NCBI GenBank assembly: GCA_947044365.1
Contig: OX345649.1
Location: 1,110,430 to 1,174,429 of the forward strand
From: Petrosia ficiformis
Taxonomy: Eukaryota > Porifera > Demospongiae > Haplosclerida > Petrosiidae
DNA: 64,000 bases
Direction: 5' to 3'
Each line of letters begins with the position of its first letter. Position 1 is the stretch's first letter. The position numbers were made by a program, and so were the translations under genes. Shown here one piece after another: positions 12,499 through 23,400 of this stretch. Below the pieces are notes generated by a model. It did not search any database and had not been told where the DNA came from. It was given only the letters and a program-made list of their open reading frames with translations.

Positions 12499-12733
12499 TC
12501 CATTCTTGTCAATTGTTTTTGTGAATTTTCTTTTGTATTTTTCGTTCACCACAGGTTTTGTATGAATATAATTATATTATTATTTATTAGATCTAGTTTA
12601 CTTTCCGACTCTATAGCAATATAATTATTTATAGTTTATTAATAATTATTTTATTAATTATGTTATTATATAATCAATGAATATTTAATAAGTCATGTGA
12701 ATAAGTGGGTGTAGCTCATTTGTCTGCAAAGCA
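12499..12733. other. NCLX copy 1 / copy 2 intergenic region
   Basis: 235 bp of AT-rich DNA holding the 3' end of copy 1 and the promoter of copy 2. No TATA or other clear element is recognisable among the A/T runs. Confidence 0.5.
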
Positions 12734-15700
12734 ATGGACTCGCAATGTATATTAGGAATAACAAGAGTTCGGAAGGTGTTTATATGCCTGGGTTTTGTTT
12801 TCTTGTTTCTATGGATACTGTTTGGTAATTATGATACTGGTAGATTACAGAGAACAAGATCAGTGGAGAATGAGCTACAGAATATCACTGATAACAGTAC
12901 GAAGTTGAATTGCTACACTTCAAATGATGAGGTTGATGTTAGTATCATATGCCCTTGAATAATCCATTCATACATTTACTATTTATATATAATTATCTAT
13001 CTTTCCATGCTTGTTCATTTGGCCCTACAGTGCAGTTCCGTACATGACTGTAAAGGTGACGATATGAAATGTGAATTTGTCAAGAAGGTTCCAGCGTGTA
13101 AAGGTGAAGGTGGATTCATTCATTACTTTGAGTTTGTGTACTGTCGTATGCCATCTAAACTAGTTCCACTATCAATGGTCATTTTGGTGAGGCACATCCA
13201 TCTAGTATCCATTCATTCATCCTCCACTGATCCATCCATTCACTCATCCAATCCACTCATCCACCATTCATTCATTAATACACTCTACTCATCCATCCCT
13301 TCCATCCATTTTTCGGTCCATTCATTCATTCGCCTTTTTATTAGTTCACTCATTCATCCATTCATTCATCCATCCACTCCATTCATCCATACATCTATTC
13401 ATACATACATCCATTCATCCATCCATCCAAACACCAAACATCTTTTCATACATACATTCATCCATTCATCCATCCATGAATCTTCATTCGTCAATCTACT
13501 TGTCCACTCATCTATATTAAGTTATTGCATGTTTCACATAGTGCTTTTGGCTAATATATCTCTTCATATTTTTGGGCACAACAGCAGAGGAATTGTGAGT
13601 GTGACTGACAAACAAATAGATATTATAATATAACTAATTGAAATAGATTTGGAAAACTGACAGCAAGACATTGATGAACTCCACTCACAGACGATAATAC
13701 AGTGGAACCTCTCTATTCCAAGATCCTAAAATCAGGACACCTCTGTAATCAGGATAGTTTACTTGGTCCCAATGGTGTTCTGAGTAGGGAGGTTCCACTG
13801 CAATTAGTAGAATTAATGTCCTTCTGCACATAATCATTCTTCATTTCTATCCAGTTTATGTTGTGACCTAGTATTCATCACAATGAAACTAAGACTTAGT
13901 CCAAATGTCGCAATATCCTTTAACAAAAATCTGCACTATAAATAGTTAGACCATTGTGATTTTAAATTAAGTTATCACATCCTTAACTAATTCATTTCAC
14001 GGTGTAACACTGTTAGCTATAGGCAACGGTGCTCCTGATATATCCAGTACCATAGCAGCTTTTACCCATCCTGATGAAAAGAAAATCAACCTGGCCTTTG
14101 GAGCTCTCTTTGGTGAGGCTATAAGTATAACTCTAGTCTAGTTGCATTAATATTCAGTTATCTTTGTGTATATTAGCTACTTCTGTTATGTCTGTATAAT
14201 AAAAAAACATTAAAAATTACTGTTACTCAGACTTACAATGTTAACATACTTATCAACAAGTATATCTCAAGCTATTTCAATTGTTGGTGTAATAATTATG
14301 ATAACTAACTTATATATGTGTGAATGTGAGTGATGTTTATCTTTCTGTTTTTAGGTGCAGGGATGTTTGTAACAACTGTAGTAGTTGGACTAGTTGCTAT
14401 ATTCCATCCATTTACTCTCCCACATAATGCATTCATGAGAGATAACATATATTACCTTGGTGCAGTATTTTGGGTATTCTATCTTTTATGGGATAACCAC
14501 ATGGACATTTACGTTGCTGCTATAGGTACAAATGTGATATCATCTGTCTGGTTCTTACATTAGGTGTTTTGTTTTATGAAGTTTGATTTGCCTGACTAAT
14601 ATAAAAAGAAATGGGAGGTAGATAGTCAATGTACAGTCTTCGCCAATTTTGGGGAGGAGGGGGATGTGTATGTGCCCCCTTTGCCACCCCTGGTTTCTAC
14701 ACCTATGTGATTAGTATTTACAGTGTCCTTTTATTTTAGAGTTGCATGTATGTTTATAAGTGCCATTTGCTTCCCATTTAATGTATAATCATTAAAATAT
14801 TGCTGCTTTTGGTATTTTAGTCCATTTTTTTTCTTTTCCTCAGGTTTTATAAGTGTTTATATCAGTTTTGTGTTAGTAGTTGTATTGGGCAGTATGATAC
14901 ATACCAGATGGGAGGCATGGAGGACCAAAAGAAATCTACAAGCTGGAAATAAAAGTAATTTCACTGTGATTTCAGCTTAGTCTGTTACTTGTCACTTGTA
15001 TATTGCTTGTTGTATTAACTTTTGTTTTTAGCTATTTTATCATTTGTTTTATCTCATTAGTGAGTTTTGTTGTTTCATTGTTTATTTGTTGTTTACTATT
15101 TATTTCACTGTTCAATGTTTTGATGTTTTGTTGTTCTATTCAGAGCCTACTGAAGTATTAGCACAGTACAGGACTAGAAAACACGAAGATAGCCTAGGTG
15201 AAACTCAAAGTAAAGAAATAATTCTTTATACAGATGAAGAGGAAGATAGAATGTCTCCTGTTGCACCGAACATTATTGTAACCACACATGAAAAACAAGA
15301 AGAGGTTTGTGTAGTTTAAAGAATGATCTACATACTTTTCTTTATGTCTATAGCGAGACTATGACACTGATGACTCAAGACCAAAGACACCAAATGAAAG
15401 ATCAGCATCACGTGCTACACAAGCCATATATGGTGTGTCAGATGAAGAAGATGAAATGAAAGTAAAGGATGGAAAACTGGTTCCACAAATTCCTAAGCAA
15501 TATGACTCATCTCGAGCAAGCACACCTCGTCCACGTAGCCGATTAGAGAAAGTTATTGATAATGCAGTATATTTAGCTGAAGATATGCTTGTTGGCACTA
15601 CCCCAAATTTAGCTAAAGTGTGGCATCAGGCATATGAGAAAGAGAAGGAACAAGAAAGAAGTAGGCACACAACTCCATATTTCTCAACGGTGTCTCCACA

Positions 15701-17269
15701 CATTGATGAAGAAGGTATGACTGTGTGTGTGTGTGCATGCTATATAATATATATAAAACATGTGTCTATATCTGCAGAAACGTCTTTCCAAACATCTGCA
15801 AGCTTAAGTTCATCAAGTGAGGATGAAGAGGATGACAAGATTGAAGTGGAACCCAGTGAGGGAACTCCTTTACTAAAACCTAAAAAATCCCATTCTGCAC
15901 TTATGAACAAAGTGTTCCCACCAGCTATCAAACTTTTAAGAGCATTGTTTCCATTCAGAGAAGAACGTTTTAGATCTTTGAATATTGTCAAAAAAATAAT
16001 TCAAATAATCAAGGTATATCTACTTGCAAATATTAATTGTAAACTTTATATAGTATTTGATATTTATATTACCTACTCCACACAGTTCATACACTTTTCA
16101 TTTCATTTCCAATCCTATTGAGTTTACAGTTTCCATTGAGTTTCTAATACTCTTATCACTCCATACACTTATCACTCCATACACTTTCCATTGAGTTTCT
16201 AATACTCTTATCACTCCATACACTTTCCATTGAGTTTTAATACTCTTATCACTCCATACACTTTCCATTGAGTTTTAATACTCTTATCACTCCATACACT
16301 TTCCATTGAGTTTTAATACTCTTATCACTCCATACACTTTCCATTGAGTTTCTAATACTCTTATCACCCCATACAGTTTCCATTGAGTTTCTAATACTCT
16401 TATCACTCCATACACTTTCCATTGAGTTTTAATACTCTTATCACTCCATACACTTTCCATTGAGTTCTAATATTCTTATCACTCCATACACTTTCCATTG
16501 AGTTTCTAATACTCTTATCACTCCATATAGTTTCCATTGAGTTTTATTCTAGTATTGACTATACCAGTAGTGGATATAAGTGAACCATTGCATAACTGGA
16601 ATAAATGGCTAAATATTATCCATTGTGTTAGTGCACCAGTCTTCATCAGTTTAATTATAACTAAAGAATGTAAGATAGAAGATAACTACATATAATACTG
16701 CATCATGTATGAATGAAAGTGCATAATAATTCTATTGGTAGCATAATTATAGTTGATTCTTCTTTATTGTTCTTATAACAACGAGGCTAATTGTTTTTGA
16801 TACATTCAAGAAGAATCTATACTACGAATACGGAGAACACAATATGAAACATCTATGGATTATATGCTGTAAACTTCTGAACGCTTAATACTTGACTTAT
16901 TTCACCAAACAAAAATCGTTTCATAAAACCAAACATTTCAATAGTTAACTGTCAATGGTATATTAATAAACATACATGTACACATGTCATTTTACAGTAA
17001 ATGTAGACATCATGTCATGCATTTCTGTTTGATGAAATAAGAGATACAATGTTGAATAATAATTATACATGTAATTAATTCATCTTTATTTATTTCCTTC
17101 TAGTTACACATCATATATCAATGATTGGTGATGTACCTGTTCTTGTTGTTATTGTTGTTATTGTAATTTTCTTGTCTCTTATACTTGCTGTTGTAGTAGC
17201 CTTGACTTCTTCTGATGATAAACAACCAGTTTACCACTTTGTATGTACATACAATTATACACACATACA

Positions 17270-17313
<44 letters not shown>

Positions 17314-19414
17314 TGCATTATGCATTACACACATTACGAAATGCATACATACATACTTATGTAATTATAATACGTAATTATAACAGTGTTTAGTACATGC
17401 ATTTAAACGAACACTTAAATACATATGTACCAAATCTACCAATGCATTATGTACACATAATACATAAATACATAGTGTGTGTTTGTGCATTTATATATGT
17501 GTGAATGTATCGTGCATATATATGTATGTATGCATATATGCAAGTATGCATGTACATATTTACGCATGTATGTATATATGTATGTATATACCTTGTATAT
17601 GCACATATATGTACAATTCTACATGTGCATAATTATATATATACACACACACAAAATATATAGCTGTTTGCTTGGGCTGGTTTTATTATATCTTTAGTTT
17701 GGATCTATTTAATAGCCAATGAAATAGTAAACTTACTACAGGTAAGTTAAAGAGTCATTTTATTTACATGATTTCTAATCTGTCTGTCTGTCTGTCTCTT
17801 CCTGTCTCTCTGTCTCTGTCTCTCTCTCAGGTATTTGGAGTAGTGGTTAAATTATCTGATGGAATATTAGGTATCACATTATTGGCTTGGGGAAATAGTA
17901 TACAAGGTATAATGTACATTAATATAATATTTTGGACTGATTATTATAATCACAAATAGATTCTGTCACTAATGTCACAATGGCCAGACAGGGGTTTCCA
18001 AGAATGGCCGTGGGAGCTTGTTTTGCGGGACCATTGCTAAGTATCCTTTCATAAATTTTAGTTATTATTGTAAAAGATTGTCAAACTATCATGAAGCAGA
18101 TAATGCTGAAATTAGCAGTGTTTTTTGTATAAAAACAAACAATTATACTAATTAATCATACTTTAATGTGCAATATACATTGCATCATGGTCTTGGCTAT
18201 ATGCAGTTGCTTCAACTCATGTAAACTCAACCATTATTGCATCATCTTTTTCTACACATTAAAGTACTTAATACTTATTATAATTATTACAAATATTACA
18301 ATTATTGTTCTGACTGATTTAAAACTGACATATATACATTGTGATATAAAGTTTCCTTAACTCTAAATTATCAAGACATGCTATTTGGAATTGGTATTGC
18401 TACCATTGTAAAATCTGTTATAGAAAGAAAAGCAAATTTTCAAGTAAGACCTTCACTCTCAATCTTCCTTTAAAGAATGGCTGAGTAGCAAGTAACATTA
18501 TTATGCAAAATAGCTGTACACTTTTACATGAATGGCCAGCCACATGTATGTTAATAATAACACACACATAAAATGAATGCTAAATTCTATGAATGAGGAA
18601 AGTGAAATGCTGGTAGTCAAAGGGAATCAAATCCAGGGCCACTCACTTTGTGCTAATACAAATAGATCCAGAGTATACATGTATGTACACATGAATTCCA
18701 TAGTCATATTAATTCAAGAAAATTTGGTATCCAAGAGCATTTATCATTAGGTTTGTTATAGCAATTGAATTTAATCTGCATCCTATACTAAAGGGCTGAA
18801 TAGTGAGATAAGACATTGTACACTTTCACATGGATGAAATCATTTTCAGATGTGGGGCAAGGCTTGGCTGTACTGAGTACTTGCAGGAGGTACTTAATAC
18901 TTGAAGATTTAGTAATTGTACTTAAGTACATTGTAAAACACTTGTTTTTGTATCTTGATTTTCAGCATTGCAACAACATGATTTTGCATACATTCATTGT
19001 AGCTTCATCTGAAACACATTTTGGTAATGTACTTGTTTGTACATGTACTTGACTTATCCACATATACTTGAGTTTTGACTGAGTACATACTATTTAAGTA
19101 CCAGTACTGTGTATTTGCCCCATGTCTGGTCAATTTACACATATACAACTTCAACTTGATCAGATATTCATTATTACTTACTCTCCCTTTCCTTGTAGCT
19201 CTATTTCACTCAAGTGCAAATGTTTGCAGCCTTCTTTCTTCTGTTTAGTCTTGCTTCTTCATTAGTTATGATGTCTTGTCTTCGGTTCAGGATGAGTCGT
19301 GCATATGGTGTGTGTCTATTTATTCTCTACTTGTCCTTCATGGTTGTCGTCATTCTGGCAGAAACTAAAGTATTTAAAATCAAATTTGATGGAGTACTAA
19401 CAGTCACAGACTAA
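12734..19414 (+). CDS. SLC8B1: Mitochondrial Na+/Ca2+ exchanger NCLX (SLC8B1-like), copy 2, complete
   Basis: Tandem paralogue of copy 1. Exons: 12734-12937, 13031-13186, 13542-13594, 13855-13912, 14001-14112, 14355-14525, 14844-14954, 15144-15304, 15354-15714, 15778-16013, 16531-16669, 17104-17240, 17664-17741, 17831-17906, 17960-18040, 18376-18443, 19199-19414; phases close to about 805 residues. It starts with a hydrophobic leader (FICLGFVFLFLWILFG) and a Cys-containing lumenal segment. Alpha repeat 1 reads GVTLLAIGNGAPDISST. Alpha repeat 2 reads LLAWGNSIQD, where copy 1 and human NCLX have GNSIGD; N, S and D are kept but Gly becomes Gln, so transport properties may differ (inference). Intron positions largely match copy 1, except that copy 1 fuses the exons split here at 14954/15144. 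The acidic loop motif IYGVSDEEDE pairs with VYGVSDEEEE of copy 1. Two U12-type introns are conserved with copy 1. Confidence 0.95.
13200..13520 (+). repeat. (ATCC/ATTC)n microsatellite region
   Basis: CATCCATTCATTCAT repeats in an NCLX copy 2 intron; same composition as 10340-10640 in copy 1 but in a different intron. Confidence 0.85.
13700..13800. mobile_element. Small MITE with CAGTGGAACCTC ends
   Basis: Terminal inverted repeats CAGTGGAACCTC / GAGGTTCCACTG with an internal pair of ATCAGGA motifs, about 101 bp. No clear target duplication. Confidence 0.7.
13913..14000 (+). other. U12-type AT-AC intron in NCLX copy 2
   Basis: An 88-nt intron starts ATATCCTTT and ends TTTCAC before GGTGTAACA. 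The branch site TCCTTAAC (13980-13987) puts its adenosine 14 nt from the end, a textbook U12 layout. Its position is homologous to 3337-3813 in copy 1. Confidence 0.94.
16130..16541 (+). repeat. 38/39-bp array containing the 3' splice site (NCLX copy 2)
   Basis: TTTCCATTGAG recurs at 16130, 16185, 16224, 16262, 16300, 16338, 16377, 16416, 16454, 16492 and 16531; the last is the start of the exon at 16531. Only three copies (16130, 16377, 16531) are preceded by AG; most have CAC instead. Confidence 0.93.
17241..17663 (+). repeat. AT/CATA microsatellite-rich intron
   Basis: (TA)n, (ATGT)n and (AC)n tracts fill the NCLX copy 2 intron up to the acceptor ATATATAG. Confidence 0.8.
18041..18375 (+). 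other. U12-type GT-AG intron in NCLX copy 2
   Basis: The donor GTATCCTTTC and the branch site TTTCCTTAAC (18352-18361) are near-perfect U12 consensus; the branch adenosine lies 15 nt before the 3' AG. Its position is homologous to 11520-12018. Confidence 0.93.
18574..18655 (-). repeat. tRNA-derived SINE-like element, family A, copy 3 (fragment)
   Basis: The reverse complement contains GATTTGATTCCC and GACTACCAGCATTTCACTT, matching 7008-7126 and 37873-37992. Confidence 0.65.
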
Positions 19415-20411
19415 TATGCACTATAATTATAATAATTATATAATATTATATATACGTAACTTATGCTATACATAATATAATACAAACTAAGTATGAAAGC
19501 GTGTACTAGATTTATTTATAATGATGATTCAGAGGTATGTATATATTATACTTAAAAACTATTCATATTAATTTTTATTATTTCATAACAGTTACTGCAA
19601 TGTTTTTATGCTCACATGCATTTGGTATATAAAATACAAACAATTTAATTAATGCCGCTCCAAAGCTAACTATAGGGTATATAAAGGTAGAGATTTTGGC
19701 AACAAAAAAAGTTCTTGCAAACTACTAGAGATGTTGACTTAGATAAAACATAGTCTTGTAGCCATGCAGACCCAACCTACGTAATTCGGTTGCAGTGACT
19801 CTTCTAATTATAATAACTCCATTGATGCTTTCCTGATAACACTTATTACTATACCAAATGCGGTGATAATAGGTCTTATTACCACCGAACTTGTGATTCG
19901 GTATCAATAGTCACTGAATGCATTCTGGTAATTGATTAGCTGACTCAGCATTCTAGTAACTGTTCTGATTTGTGTATCTAATTGATGACATGTGGTGATT
20001 GTTCTTGTACAGTATAGGGATGCCCCACACTGTTCTCTGAAATCTTGAAATTCACAGTAAAAATTACGCAAAGACTGTTTATGTAACTTGAAATTTAAAA
20101 AAAATTGTATATATAATACGAGAGAAAGAGAGTGAGAGATGTAAATTTAGTTTATTCATTAATTTTATTAATTGAAAATTATAATGCATTCATTCGTAGT
20201 ATATAAATTTATTTATTGTTATGATAGATAATCAATGACAGTAGTTATATATAATAATTATAATAATAATATATAATTATAATTTAATAATTGTACGCAG
20301 ATACAGCCCCCTCGCGATCGCAAGGATAATGAGTTAATTAACTAGGGTTAGCCTCATCAAGTACGGGGGTATTCCCCTGTACTCCCCCTCTTTTAGCTTT
20401 GATCGGCGAAA
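19415..20411. other. NCLX copy 2 / death-domain gene intergenic region
   Basis: About 1 kb of AT-rich DNA. I see no gene or clear repeat here; it must contain the promoter of the gene starting at 20412. Confidence 0.5.
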
Positions 20412-23400
20412 ATGGAACATTGTGAGTTAATATTTAATTGTTTGTCTTCATAACTAAGTAATGCTACATGTTTGTCTTGATAGCTAAGAATGTATTTATA
20501 TTATAGCTACAGTTTCTCGTGATGAACTCCGACACGAAATGATCAGAGAACTGCAAAGAGAAGATGTGTCAGATTGGTACACTTTGGGAGTAATGTTAAA
20601 CATTCCTAAAAGAAGGTTGGATATTATAGAAGTCTCTCACAAAAATCTAAACAGAAGTCTTATAGAAGTACTATGTGAATGGTTCAATCATGATGCTGAC
20701 CCATCCTGGGAGAAACTTGGTTCAGCACTCATAGACACTCGACGCCACTATGATCAAGGGATAAGTATTTTGGAAAAGTATTGTCCTCATGTCTTGAACA
20801 ACTATTCTCTTCCCCCACGTGATATCCCTCGTCGTACTCTTATTTCAAGAGGTGGAGGTAAGCATTAGCAACATCTTGTAACATTTTATTCATGTATATA
20901 TAATTGTAACAATTACTATTATATTATAGTTGTTCAGTAATTTGAATTAGGTTTTAGTTAATTATATAGTTGAAAAGGTATTAGGATGATGAAAGAGCTT
21001 TAGTACTGTACATAATGTACAAGATGTGTATGACAGAGAACGCTACTGCACTCCAATAACCATGACTACACACAATATTATAATACATGATTGAAACTGA
21101 ACTATAGTGAAGACACAGCTAGTGATATTTTTTGTTTAGCTGATATGTGGGAGATCTGCTTTGTCATACTCTAGTTCAAGTTCCATAAGTATAGAAGCCA
21201 TGCATGCATTACTTTTAGTGTTTCATCTCATTAATTAATATTAGCCCATATATATATGACCTTTCACATACTAGTAGTTACTATGTTATCAAATTCCTTT
21301 GTAGCCAACTCTCAAAACAATGTAATAAATTTAGCTGAGCTAAACTAGAATCATGAATAGAAATTGAACTTATTATAAATTCACAGTAATATAATAGTGG
21401 TGTGTATGTGTGTCCACTTACTGCACTACTATGGGTTCAACACACTGTGGTAATCAAACTGTATACATGTACTGGATCTTTGACTTTGGTAATTATATAA
21501 ATCAACACTACGTTCACAAGAAGCTTTGTCTACATGTTTCTATATAGCAATTTTTCAATAAGCTCAGTTTCAACTCTACATGATTCTACTTAACAATAGC
21601 GAATGCAACAGTCTTTCTGTTTCAAACTTCAAATCCAATTAGAGTTGGCTACTAAAAAGAGCATGCAAAAACATATCATCATACTATGATATAATGTTAC
21701 TTAATATAATTTTAATAGATTCCAATACAGAAGATATACGTGTACCGTATTCTACATTGCCAGATAGTAACATGATTCCACCTTCATTTTACCCATCCCC
21801 ATTGCAACAAACTCCGATAAATTATACAAATCCACATGGACCTCCATATCCGTATTTGACACAAGGGTATCCTTCATTTCATAGTCAACATGAAGAATCT
21901 TTTCGCAGTCTTCCTCAACACCATTTTGCTAATTTTTTCAGCCATCTTCCCTATCCTACTTTTAGCAGTCATCGTCCTTCTCATCCTTTCTCAAGGTATG
22001 GGTATCCATCAACTCCATCAAGGATTCAGCCGGTAAGACGACCAGTGGTTACAGAACCAGTTCATGACCTTAATCATGGTGAACAATCGATAATGAAACA
22101 CAAGTCAAGAGATATGCCCGTAGTTACAGAACCAGACCAGTTACACAGTGATCTTACACATGGGGAACAAATCATAATGGACTTCAAATGTGAATCAACA
22201 GATCCTTCCATACCAAATGAATCACAGACAAATACTGGGTCAGCTGTGTCATTGGACTATCATAAAAATAGCCCATCACTACATTCTTCAAGCAACTCTC
22301 TACCTCCAACTCCTCTACCAACAGTAAAAGTTACACATTCTAATAACAAGGTGCTTAAGTCTACTGGAGAAGTAGAAACCCTATCAAAAGACCATCCATT
22401 AAGTTTTTGTTCATTTCACCCGTCACCCAATCCTTCTATGACACACACTACACCAAGTCTTCCTGCAGTTCAGTTCCAGGATCTCAAATACAAGGAAGCA
22501 GTTTTAGAGCGACGTAAATACCATCTCAATTATAGTCGATTAATAGGCAAGTTTGGGGGCCTGAAGTATGATGTGCAGGAAATATTTGAAGAATGTGGAA
22601 TAAGTGCAGAAAAGATCAAGAAATATTTGTCATGTATGACATCATCACCTGTTGATGTTTGTAAACCTTTTAGTTTTCTAGATGAGAATTCACCAGAATT
22701 AGAAAAGGCATCTAGTATCAGTGAGATCTTCAAATTTTTAAACAGATATATGAGTTTTGATAACTGCACTTTACTAGAGAGCCTTGTTGATAAGTTTGTC
22801 CCACACTCAGATGCTGGTACTCGCATGTCAGAATATAACCAATGTCTTGAAGATTTCTTGCAAATTTGTCCCTCTGAGATGCTAGCTATGGTTTTCCAGC
22901 AGAACCTTTCAGAGTCTCCTCATTTAAATGAAAACAGCGTCAGTATCCACTTAGAGCATGTGTGGCAAACACGTCCTGCTCAGCACCTGAAAGATTTCCA
23001 ACAGAAAGAGTTCCATGAAAATTATATCCCCACATCAGCACTGAAGACTGTGACATACGAAAAACGTTCCATATTTATTATTTGGGAAACAACTAGTAAA
23101 GTCATACAAGAACTCTCTAAGGATTGTGTGAACCGTTTCTCACACTTTCGTAGACTTGGTGTTCTGCAGTTTATTATTGGGACACTGGAAATGGACTTCA
23201 GTACTAGAATAAAAGGTCCACCAGAAGTGTTCAGGATTGAGGTAAGCTATTGTTAATATTTATCTGATAGAAGAATGGAATCCATTTAAGCTCTTTTGCT
23301 GGTCCTAGTTATAGGCTTGTCATATGTTAGCAGGTGTTTTAAGTATTTGCTCAAGACACAACGTTACTCTAATTCCTGTCGATTTAGTCTATATCTAACA

